Below, one piece after another: positions 1 to 5,588 of a stretch of DNA of 6,401 nucleotides. This stretch comes from an uncultured bacterium. Its GTDB lineage: Bacteria > Planctomycetota > Planctomycetia > Pirellulales > UBA1268. A program made the translations under genes and the position numbers. The notes under the pieces are model-generated. The model made no database searches, was not told the origin of the DNA, and saw nothing but the letters and a program-made list of their open reading frames with translations. Within the stretch, counting starts at the first letter, position 1; the number at the start of each line of letters is the position of its first letter. The DNA is taken from the NCBI GenBank assembly GCA_937959175.1, contig CALGAS010000059.1, positions 1-6,401 on the forward strand, in the 5' to 3' direction.

Positions 1-784
1 CCATGTCGGCCCCCTCGGTGATGTCGAGGGCCACCTCACGGAGGGCCTCGGCTGCGTTGGCCGGGTTCATCTGGTAGGTCTTTTTGTCGGCGAGGCCCTG
101 TCCGGCGGCGGTGCCGAGGGCGGCGGCGCTGCCGACGGCGTCGCGGAAGGGACCGTAGAAGGCCGAGGCGTACTTGGCGGCGTAGGAGAGGATCGCCACG
201 TCGTCCCGCCCTGCCTCGTCGAGCGACTCGCGGATCGCCCCGACGCGGCCATCCATCATGTCGGAGGGGGCGACCACGTGGCAGCCCGCCTCGGCGAGGA
301 CCACCGCCTGCCGGCAGAGCACCGCGACCGTTTCATCGTTTTGAATCTGCCCGTCGGCCAGGAGGCCGTCGTGGCCGTGGGTCGTGTAGGGATCGAGGGC
401 GACGTCGCAGATGATGCCAAGCGCGTCTCCAAACCGTTGGCCGATCGCCCGCACGGTGCGGCAGGCGAGGTTCTCGGCATCGCAGGCGCGGGCTCCGTCG
501 TCGCTCTTGAGGGCCGGCTCGACGACGGGAAAGATCGCGAGGGCGGGGATGCCCAGGCGAATCGCTTCTTCGGCGGCCCGCAGAACGCCCTCGACCGGGA
601 GCCGCTCGACGCCCGGCATGCTCGGCACCGGGAGGGCCGCCTCGTGATCGTGGACGAAGATCGGCCAGATGAGATCGGCCGGGGTCAGCACCGTCTCGGC
701 GACCGCCCGCCGCAGCCAGTCGTGCCGGCGGAGCCGCCGGAGGCGGGTGGTCGGGAAGGCTCCGAGCTGCTGCGGGTCGCTCAT
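1..784 (-). CDS. hemB: Porphobilinogen synthase (delta-aminolevulinic acid dehydratase), 3' end cut off by window edge
   Basis: HemB condenses two 5-aminolevulinate molecules to porphobilinogen, the first common step of heme, siroheme and cobalamin synthesis, in the cytoplasm. I translated the minus strand from the ATG at 784-782 and obtained 261 residues with no stop before the left edge. Family signatures are plain: an Arg-rich N-terminus, CDVALDPYTTHGHDG (126-140), VAPSDMMDGRVGAIR (171-185), ILSYAAKYASAFYGPFRDA (198-216) and DKKTYQMNPAN (233-243). Lys204 is the first active-site lysine. The frame ends in EGADM, so the Schiff-base lysine (normally in an MVKP motif a few residues on) and the C-terminus, roughly 65 residues judged from the usual family length, lie outside the window. 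The Zn-cysteine triad is replaced by Ala129/Asp131/Asp139, the pattern of Mg-dependent, Pseudomonas-type enzymes. The start codon overlaps the queD stop as ATGA, suggesting translational coupling; no strong Shine-Dalgarno is seen. The identification is near certain. Confidence 0.97.
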   Translation of the reverse strand, partial: MSDPQQLGAFPTTRLRRLRRHDWLRRAVAETVLTPADLIWPIFVHDHEAALPVPSMPGVERLPVEGVLRAAEEAIRLGIPALAIFPVVEPALKSDDGARACDAENLACRTVRAIGQRFGDALGIICDVALDPYTTHGHDGLLADGQIQNDETVAVLCRQAVVLAEAGCHVVAPSDMMDGRVGAIRESLDEAGRDDVAILSYAAKYASAFYGPFRDAVGSAAALGTAAGQGLADKKTYQMNPANAAEALREVALDITEGADM

Positions 785-1299
785 GCGCGGGAGTCCACAA
801 TGACCGCGGCGGCCAGGTCGAGGGCCGGCTCGTCGGTGTCGCCCCCGCGGGTCGCGATCGCACACGACTCCTCCGTCTCCCAGACGGCCACCCGGCGGGC
901 GATGACGCCAAGGTCGGTCAGGACGTGCGGGGCGACGACCTCGAGGAGATAGCGGGCCATGTTCTCGGCGGTCGGGTTCCAGGGGAGGAGGAAGTATTTG
1001 GTCGGCTCGGCGAGTCTGACGGCGGCCAGGGCGGTGGCGTCCTCCTCCCAGAGGATGAAGGCGTGGTCCCAGTGGTCGTCGAGCCAGCCGAGCAGGCGAC
1101 GCTTGATCAGCGAGAAGTCGACGACCCGGCCGACCGCATCGACCTCGGTTCCGCCGCCGGCCGCCTCGACCTCGACCTCGACCCGGTAGTTGTGGCCGTG
1201 GAGGTAGGCGCAGCGGCCCTCGTGGCCCAGCAGGCGGTGGCCCGCACAGAACCGGAGGCTGCGGAGGAGCGAGAGACGGGTGTCGGCCGGCTGCGGCAT
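781..1299 (-). CDS. queD: 6-carboxy-5,6,7,8-tetrahydropterin synthase / 6-pyruvoyl-tetrahydropterin synthase family protein
   Basis: This is a 172-residue protein of the PTPS/QueD fold. QueD converts 7,8-dihydroneopterin triphosphate to 6-carboxytetrahydropterin, an early step to 7-deazaguanines such as queuosine in tRNA. Zinc ligands are visible as His21 (CAGHRL) and His34/His36 (LHGHNY). The catalytic cysteine is Cys30 in CAYLHGH, which fits the CxxxHGH spacing of QueD rather than the longer spacing of the animal biopterin enzyme. An Asp/His-rich stretch, DDHWDHAF (74-81), supplies the rest of the triad. VVDFSLIK (59-66), NPTAEN (108-113) and the pterin-binding glutamate in WETEES (Glu141) also match. 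It is longer than the roughly 120-residue E. coli protein, mainly in the middle and at the C-terminus. The ATG at 1299-1297 sits a normal distance before the first strand but lacks a clear ribosome binding site. It is the promoter-proximal gene of a pair with hemB. Other PTPS-family roles (folate-type or biopterin) are not excluded. Confidence 0.92.
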   Translation of the reverse strand: MPQPADTRLSLLRSLRFCAGHRLLGHEGRCAYLHGHNYRVEVEVEAAGGGTEVDAVGRVVDFSLIKRRLLGWLDDHWDHAFILWEEDATALAAVRLAEPTKYFLLPWNPTAENMARYLLEVVAPHVLTDLGVIARRVAVWETEESCAIATRGGDTDEPALDLAAAVIVDSRA

Positions 1300-1496
1300 G
1301 GGCGAGCGGGGCGGGCGGAGGAGTGGGCTGAACGGCTGCGGTAGTCAGAACCAACGCGATTGTTCAATCATACCCCACTGACCGGCCGTGCGGAGCGATC
1401 CGAGGGCGGGTATCGTATGGATCATAGGGCCGATTCCCGAAGGTTCTGCGTCTCTTCCGGCTTCTCACTCTCCTCCCGCTCGAGCACACCGCAACC
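1300..1496. promoter_or_regulatory. Divergent intergenic region between queD and rmlB, probable promoters for both directions
   Basis: These 197 bases are the only real non-coding gap and must hold the start signals of the two divergent operons, unless those are read from further away. The stretch around 1350-1430 is visibly less GC-rich than the flanks. On the minus strand TATGAT, one mismatch from the sigma-70 -10 consensus, occurs at 1372-1367 and again at 1426-1421, but neither has a good -35 hexamer 16-18 bases upstream. On the plus strand the only AT-rich candidate is around 1411-1426, also without a -35 match. The last 50 bases before rmlB are pyrimidine-rich and contain no Shine-Dalgarno sequence. 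No terminator hairpin or convincing riboswitch was seen. That promoters exist here is inferred from layout; the exact elements are uncertain. Confidence 0.4.
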
Positions 1497-2591
1497 ATGA
1501 TCATCGTCACCGGCGGGGCCGGCTTCATCGGCTCCAACTTCGTGCTCGACTGGCTGGCCGCCTGCGACGAGCCGGTCATCACGCTCGACAAGCTCACCTA
1601 CGCCGGCAATCTCGCCAACCTCGAGAGCCTCGCCGGCGACCCGCGGCACCGGTTCGTGCAGGGCGACATCGCCGACCGCGAGCTCGTTGAGCGGCTGCTC
1701 GCCGAGGATTCGATCCGGGCGATCGTTCACTTCGCGGCCGAGAGCCACGTCGACCGCTCGATCCACGGCCCGGAGGATTTCGTGGCCACCAACGTGGTCG
1801 GCACGTTCCGGCTGCTGGAGGCGGCCCGGGCCCACTGCTCGGGCCTCGCGGCGGCAGACCGGGAGGCCTTCCGGTTTCTGCATGTCTCGACCGACGAGGT
1901 CTACGGCACGCTCGCCCCCGACGATCCCCCCTTCAGCGAGACCAACCAATACCGGCCCAACAGCCCCTACGCGGCGAGCAAGGCGGCCAGCGACCATCTC
2001 GTCCGCGGCCACCATCACACCTTCGGCCTGCCGGTCGTGACCACCAACTGCTCCAACAACTACGGCCCCTGGCAGTTTCCCGAGAAGCTGATCCCGCTGT
2101 GCATCCATCGGGCGGTCTCGGGCGAGCCGCTGCCGATCTACGGCGACGGCCGTCAGGTCCGCGACTGGCTCTACGTCGGCGACCACTGCTCGGCCATCCG
2201 CCGGGCGCTGGAGGCGGGCCGGCCCGGTGAGGTCTACAACGTCGGCGGCTCGAGTGAGATGGCCAACATCGACGTCGTCACGATGCTCTGCGGAATCCTC
2301 GACGAGGAGCAGCCGCGGGCCGACGGCCGGTCGTATGCCGAGCAGATCACCTACGTCACCGACCGGCCCGGCCACGACCGCCGCTACGCGATCGACCATC
2401 GCAAGATCACCGCCGAGCTCGGCTGGCAGCCGGCCGAATCCTTCGCCTCGGGCCTCCGCAAGACGGTCCGCTGGTACCTCGATCACGCCGACTGGGTTGC
2501 CGACGTCACCAGCGGGGCCTACCGCGACTGGGTCGGCCGCCACTACGCCGGCAGCGACCCGGCGGCCGGAAAGCCGGAGGCCCGATCGTGA
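1497..2591 (+). CDS. rmlB: dTDP-glucose 4,6-dehydratase (RmlB/RfbB)
   Basis: RmlB converts dTDP-glucose to dTDP-4-keto-6-deoxyglucose with bound NAD+, the second step of dTDP-L-rhamnose synthesis and the branch point to many other deoxysugars. The 364-residue product is a full-length extended SDR. It has the Rossmann motif TGGAGFIG (5-12), DKLTYAGN (31-38), HFAAESHVDRS (78-88), STDEVYG (131-137, with the family's Asp133/Glu134 dehydration pair and Thr132), the catalytic YAASK (Tyr158, Lys162), SNNYGPWQFPEKLIP (186-200), GRQVRDWLYV (218-227) and RPGHDRRYAID (290-300). These are specific to RmlB rather than to general epimerases. The length is near the family norm, with a slightly extended polar C-terminus. 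The ATG at 1497 starts directly on the first beta strand. No Shine-Dalgarno precedes it, only a pyrimidine-rich leader. It is the first gene of a five-gene sugar operon and ends in a GTGA overlap with the next gene. Confidence 0.97.
   Translation: MIIVTGGAGFIGSNFVLDWLAACDEPVITLDKLTYAGNLANLESLAGDPRHRFVQGDIADRELVERLLAEDSIRAIVHFAAESHVDRSIHGPEDFVATNVVGTFRLLEAARAHCSGLAAADREAFRFLHVSTDEVYGTLAPDDPPFSETNQYRPNSPYAASKAASDHLVRGHHHTFGLPVVTTNCSNNYGPWQFPEKLIPLCIHRAVSGEPLPIYGDGRQVRDWLYVGDHCSAIRRALEAGRPGEVYNVGGSSEMANIDVVTMLCGILDEEQPRADGRSYAEQITYVTDRPGHDRRYAIDHRKITAELGWQPAESFASGLRKTVRWYLDHADWVADVTSGAYRDWVGRHYAGSDPAAGKPEARS
2576..2580 (+). promoter_or_regulatory. Ribosome binding site deciding the GTG start at 2588
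   Basis: GGAGG lies inside the rmlB 3' end, seven bases before the GTG at 2588-2590. It is among the strongest Shine-Dalgarno matches in the window. It supports the GTG codon as the true start of the following SDR gene, consistent with the Rossmann motif beginning a few residues later. Confidence 0.75.
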
Positions 2592-3655
2592 GCGGTCCGC
2601 GACGCATCCTCGTCACCGGCTCCTCCGGCCTGATCGGCAGCGAGGTGGCCAGCCACTTCGACCGCGAGGGCTGGGAGGTCCACGGGGTCGACAACAACCA
2701 GCGGGCGGTCTTCTTCGGCCCCGCCGGCGACACCCGCTGGAACCAGCAGCGGCTGGCGGCCGACCTCGAGCGATTCGAGCATCATGAGCTCGACATCCGC
2801 GACCGCGACGGCGTGCTCGCTCTGGTCGCCGAACTCAAGCCGGCCGCGATCGTCCACACCGCCGCCCAGCCCTCCCACGACCGGGCCGCAGCGATCCCCT
2901 TCGACGACTTCGACACCAACGCCGTCGGCACGCTCAACCTCCTCGAGGCTGCCCGCCGGGCCTGCCCCGAGAGCCCGTTTGCCCACATGAGCACCAACAA
3001 GGTCTACGGCGACGCCCCCAACGAGATTCCACTGGTCGAGCTCGAGACCCGCTGGGACTATGCCGACCCGGCCTATGCCCACGGCATCCCCGAGTCGTTC
3101 CAGATCGACCAGTGCAAGCACTCGCTGTTCGGGGCTTCGAAGCTGGCCGCCGATGTGATGGTCCAGGAGTATGGCCGCTACTTCGACATGCCGACCTGCT
3201 GCCTGCGGGGCGGCTGCCTGACGGGGCCGGCCCACTCGGGCGTCGAGCTGCACGGCTTCTTGAGCTATCTCGTCAAGTGCAACCTCGAGGGCCGCCGCTA
3301 TACGGTCTTCGGCTACAAGGGCAAGCAGGTCCGCGACAACATCCATGCCGCCGACGTCGCCGCCTTCATCGCCCGCTTCATCGCCGCCCCCCGGGCCGGC
3401 GCCGTCTACAACATCGGTGGCGGCAAGGACAACTCCTGCTCGATCCTCGAGGCCTTCGAGCTGGCCGCCGCCCGGACCGGCAAGCCGATGGACTGGGTCT
3501 ACGACGAGCAGGCTCGGGCCGGCGACCACATCTGCTACTACTCCGACCTGCGGCGGATGCAGGCCGACTATCCCGGCTGGAAGCCGGAGGTTTCGCTCGG
3601 CGAGACGTTCGACCAAATCGTCGAGGCCCACGCCCGCCGGGCCGCCGCGACCTGA
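2588..3655 (+). CDS. NAD-dependent epimerase/dehydratase, CDP-paratose/tyvelose 2-epimerase-like, with Phe in place of the catalytic Tyr
   Basis: A 355-residue extended SDR, probably acting on a nucleotide sugar with bound NAD(P). It has the Rossmann motif TGSSGLIG (10-17), the acidic strand end GVDNN (33-37), HTAAQPSHDRA (90-100), NAVGTLNLLEAA (111-122), STNKVYGDAPN (135-145) and KGKQVRDNIHAADV (244-257). STNKVYGD, the following ETR and the long segment before the active-site helix (141-180) resemble CDP-paratose/tyvelose 2-epimerase (RfbE). The expected YxxxK reads FGASK: Phe181 (TTC at 3128-3130) with Lys185 kept, so the usual proton donor/acceptor is missing. I recall similar uncharacterised bacterial SDRs with LFGASK, which makes a sequencing error less likely. 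The start is the GTG at 2588, overlapping the rmlB stop as GTGA and preceded by GGAGG. The substrate is unknown: no CDP-glucose pathway genes are present, so tyvelose itself is not supported. The next gene is a more distant relative of the same subgroup. Confidence 0.9.
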   Translation: MSGPRRILVTGSSGLIGSEVASHFDREGWEVHGVDNNQRAVFFGPAGDTRWNQQRLAADLERFEHHELDIRDRDGVLALVAELKPAAIVHTAAQPSHDRAAAIPFDDFDTNAVGTLNLLEAARRACPESPFAHMSTNKVYGDAPNEIPLVELETRWDYADPAYAHGIPESFQIDQCKHSLFGASKLAADVMVQEYGRYFDMPTCCLRGGCLTGPAHSGVELHGFLSYLVKCNLEGRRYTVFGYKGKQVRDNIHAADVAAFIARFIAAPRAGAVYNIGGGKDNSCSILEAFELAAARTGKPMDWVYDEQARAGDHICYYSDLRRMQADYPGWKPEVSLGETFDQIVEAHARRAAAT

Positions 3656-3664
3656 CGGACTCTC

Positions 3665-4753
3665 ATGAAGATTCTGGTGACCGGCGGCTGCGGATTCGTG
3701 GGGGCGGCGATCTGCCGCCGGCTGCAGGTGATCCGCTCCGGGCTGGCGATCACCGTCCTCGACAGCCTCCGCCGGCGGGGCAGTGAGACAAACCTCGCCG
3801 AGCTCGAGGCCCGCGGGATCCGCGTCATCCACGGCGACATCCGCCTGCCGGCCGATCTCGAGGGCCTCGGGCCGGTCGACTGGGTGATCGACGCGGCGGC
3901 CGAGCCGAGCGTCTTGGCCGGGACCGGCTCCGGCGGCCAGACCGGCCGGCGGCAGCTCGTCGACCACAACCTCCTCGGCACGGTCAACCTGCTCGAGGCT
4001 GCCGCCCGCTGGCAGGCAGGCGTCGTGCTCTTGAGCACCAGCCGGGTCTATTCGATTCCGGCCCTGGTCTCGCTGCCGCTGGCGGAGCAGGCCGGCCGCG
4101 ATGGGGGAGCGAGCTTCGGGCTCGATCTCGGCAAAGCCCTTCCGCCTGGCGTCTCGGCGGCCGGCATTGCCGAGGGCTTCTCGACCGCCCCGCCGGTCTC
4201 GCTCTACGGGGCGACCAAGCTCGCCGGTGAGATCCTGGCCTGTGAATATGCCCATGCCGCCGGCACGCCGCTGGTGATCGACCGCTGCGGCGTGATGGCG
4301 GGCGCGGGGCAGTTCGGCCGGGCCGACCAGGGGATCTTCTCCTGGTGGATCCATCGCTGGGCGGCCCGCCGGCCGCTCACCTTCATCGGCTTCGGTGGCC
4401 GGGGCCTGCAGGTCCGCGACTGCCTTCATCCCGATGACCTGGCCGATCTGCTCGCCCTCCAGATGGACGAGGCCCGCGGCGGAGAGCCGATCCTCGCCAA
4501 CGTTTCGGGCGGAGCGGCCAGTGGCACGAGCCTGGCGGAACTCTCGGCCTGGTGCCGCCAGCGGCTCGGCCCCCACGAGGTCGCCGCCAGCGATGAGGCC
4601 CGCCCCTACGACCTCCCCTGGGTGGTGCTCGACCATGCCACCGCCACGGCCCGCCACGGCTGGCAGCCCGCCCGAACCGCGACCAGCATCTTCGAGGAGA
4701 TCGCCGACCATGCCGAACGACACCCCGGCTGGCTCGACCGCTGCGGCGGCTGA
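3665..4753 (+). CDS. NAD-dependent epimerase/dehydratase, second RfbE-like SDR of the pair
   Basis: A 362-residue extended SDR. It shows TGGCGFVG (6-13), LDSLRRRGSETNL (32-44), HGDIR (56-60), IDAAAEPSV (75-83), LLGTVNLLEAAARW (103-116), STSRVYS (124-130), SLYGATKLAGE (179-189, catalytic Tyr181 and Lys185), GAGQFGRADQGIFSWW (213-228) and GRGLQVRDCLHPDD (245-258). The GGCGF start, the xxQFxxxDQGxxxWW segment and QVRDxLHxDD are shared with CDP-paratose 2-epimerase (RfbE), so epimerisation of a nucleotide sugar is the best guess; the substrate is not known. The stretch between STSRVYS and Tyr181 is long (about 51 residues against 21 in RmlB here). It sits 9 bases after the preceding SDR with only a weak GGA as ribosome site, and its 3' end contains the start of the glycosyltransferase. 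Unlike its neighbour it keeps the full Tyr/Lys pair, so it is the more likely catalytically orthodox member. Confidence 0.9.
   Translation: MKILVTGGCGFVGAAICRRLQVIRSGLAITVLDSLRRRGSETNLAELEARGIRVIHGDIRLPADLEGLGPVDWVIDAAAEPSVLAGTGSGGQTGRRQLVDHNLLGTVNLLEAAARWQAGVVLLSTSRVYSIPALVSLPLAEQAGRDGGASFGLDLGKALPPGVSAAGIAEGFSTAPPVSLYGATKLAGEILACEYAHAAGTPLVIDRCGVMAGAGQFGRADQGIFSWWIHRWAARRPLTFIGFGGRGLQVRDCLHPDDLADLLALQMDEARGGEPILANVSGGAASGTSLAELSAWCRQRLGPHEVAASDEARPYDLPWVVLDHATATARHGWQPARTATSIFEEIADHAERHPGWLDRCGG
4203..4231 (+). repeat. 29-base perfect direct repeat, copy 1 (second copy at 5952-5980 in rmlD)
   Basis: These bases are identical, base for base, to 5952-5980. Both copies lie in the same phase over the catalytic YGATKLAGE motif of an SDR. 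Identity includes synonymous positions such as the GGG and GGT glycine codons, which differ from the usual GGC of these genes. The bases on both sides differ immediately. It could reflect paralogy with constrained codons, or a short gene-conversion tract. Confidence 0.8.
4694..4699 (+). promoter_or_regulatory. Ribosome binding site deciding the start at 4710
   Basis: GAGGAG lies within the upstream SDR gene, ten bases before the ATG at 4710. It supports initiation there, 44 bases before the upstream gene ends. Downstream of that ATG and before the glycosyltransferase domain there is no in-frame ATG, GTG or TTG. Confidence 0.65.
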
Positions 4754-5588
4754 GCCAGCGTCGGGAGTTTCGCCGGCTCCTGCCGGTGAATCCCCTGCCC
4801 GCCCGCTGGACAAACTCTCCGTCGTGATCCCGGCCCGCGACGAGGAGGGCTGCATCGTCTCGACGGTGGAACACCTCCACCTGGAGCTGGAGATGCAGGG
4901 GATCCCCCACGAGATCGTCGTCGTCGACGACGGCTCGACCGACTCGACCTGGCGGCTCTTGGAGCAGGAGACGGCCCGGATTCCCGAACTCGTGCCGGTC
5001 AAGAATCCCGGCCCCCACGGCTTCGGCCGGGCGATCCAGCGAGGCCTGGCCTCGTTCAGCGGCGATGCCGTCGTGATCATGATGGCCGACGAGAGCGACG
5101 ACTGCCGTGACGTCGTTCGCTACTGGCGGCTGCTCGAGCAGGGCTGGGATTGCGTCTTCGGGAGCCGGTTTCTCAAGGGGGGCGGTGTGATCGACTATCC
5201 GCGGCTCAAGCTGTTTCTCAACCGGATGGCCAACTGGGTCATCAAGATCGTCTTCCGGATCCGGCTCAATGACACGACCAACGCCTTCAAGGCCTATCGC
5301 CGCGAGGTGATCCAGGGCTGCCAGCCGATCCTCTCCCCCCACTTCAACATCACCGTCGAACTGCCGCTCAAGGCGATCATCCGGGGCTACTCCTGGACAG
5401 TGATCCCGATCACCTGGCGGAACCGTCGCACCGGCCTTGCCAAGCTCAAGATCAGCGAGATGGGCAGCCGCTACTTCTTCATCGTGGCCTACGTCTGGCT
5501 CGAGAAGTACTTCAGCCGGGGCGACTACCGGCGGACCGATCCGTCGGCGCCGCCCGGCACCGAGGCCGAATCGGAGCAGCCCTCATGA
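4710..5588 (+). CDS. Family 2 glycosyltransferase, dolichyl-phosphate mannose synthase-like
   Basis: A 292-residue GT-A fold glycosyltransferase. After an Ala/Pro/Ser-rich, probably disordered leader (1-33) come LSVVIPARDEEG (36-47), EIVVVDDGSTDSTW (68-81, nucleotide-binding), PGPHGFGRAIQRGL (100-113), VIMMADESDD (122-131, in the place of the metal-binding DxD), VFGSRFLKGGG (149-159), NDTTNAFKAYRRE (187-199) and ITWRNRRTG (234-242). This order is that of DPM1-type enzymes, which move a sugar from a nucleotide to a polyprenyl phosphate at the membrane. No C-terminal transmembrane pair is seen; FFIVAYVWLEKYF (256-268) is the most hydrophobic stretch and might touch the membrane. The open frame extends upstream to 4395, but that part lies within the SDR gene, so the ATG at 4710, backed by GAGGAG, is chosen. 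It overlaps the upstream gene by 44 bases and rmlD by ATGA. The likely role is transfer of the sugar made by the neighbouring SDRs; donor and acceptor are unknown. Confidence 0.9.
   Translation: MPNDTPAGSTAAAAEPASGVSPAPAGESPARPLDKLSVVIPARDEEGCIVSTVEHLHLELEMQGIPHEIVVVDDGSTDSTWRLLEQETARIPELVPVKNPGPHGFGRAIQRGLASFSGDAVVIMMADESDDCRDVVRYWRLLEQGWDCVFGSRFLKGGGVIDYPRLKLFLNRMANWVIKIVFRIRLNDTTNAFKAYRREVIQGCQPILSPHFNITVELPLKAIIRGYSWTVIPITWRNRRTGLAKLKISEMGSRYFFIVAYVWLEKYFSRGDYRRTDPSAPPGTEAESEQPS

Noticed and set aside
278..952. Plus-strand open frame of 224 codons opposite hemB.
   Set aside because: It spans the hemB/queD junction in antisense, has no domain, and hemB on the other strand is unmistakable.
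1338..1352. Minus-strand leader of queD contains a stretch resembling the preQ1-I riboswitch core (GGTTCTGACTACCGC, partial match to the aptamer loop).
   Set aside because: A stable P1 stem and the A-rich tail required by preQ1-I aptamers are not present, and a partial match of this size is easy to find by chance. A covariance-model search would decide.
1436..1460. Possible hairpin between CCGAAGG and CTTCCGG upstream of rmlB.
   Set aside because: The arms do not pair properly (CCGAAGG against CCGGAAG) and no T-run follows, so it is neither a terminator nor a convincing regulatory stem.
2588..3655. Calling the first central SDR a CDP-tyvelose/paratose epimerase (rfbE) outright.
   Set aside because: Motif resemblance is real, but the catalytic Tyr is missing and no CDP-glucose pathway genes are present, so a specific name or symbol is not justified.
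4395..4709. N-terminal extension of the glycosyltransferase frame back to an ATG at 4395.
   Set aside because: The extra 105 residues are Pro/Ala/Arg-rich shadow translation of the SDR gene; the ATG at 4710 has a good ribosome site and gives a normal family length.
2543..5080. An 845-codon open frame on the minus strand, opposite the sugar operon, with a further 373-codon one at 1422-2543.
   Set aside because: The translations are Gly/Ala/Arg/Val/Asp-rich with no recognisable domain, and they mirror well-supported genes on the plus strand. In very GC-rich DNA the antisense frames rarely meet stop codons, so these are shadows.
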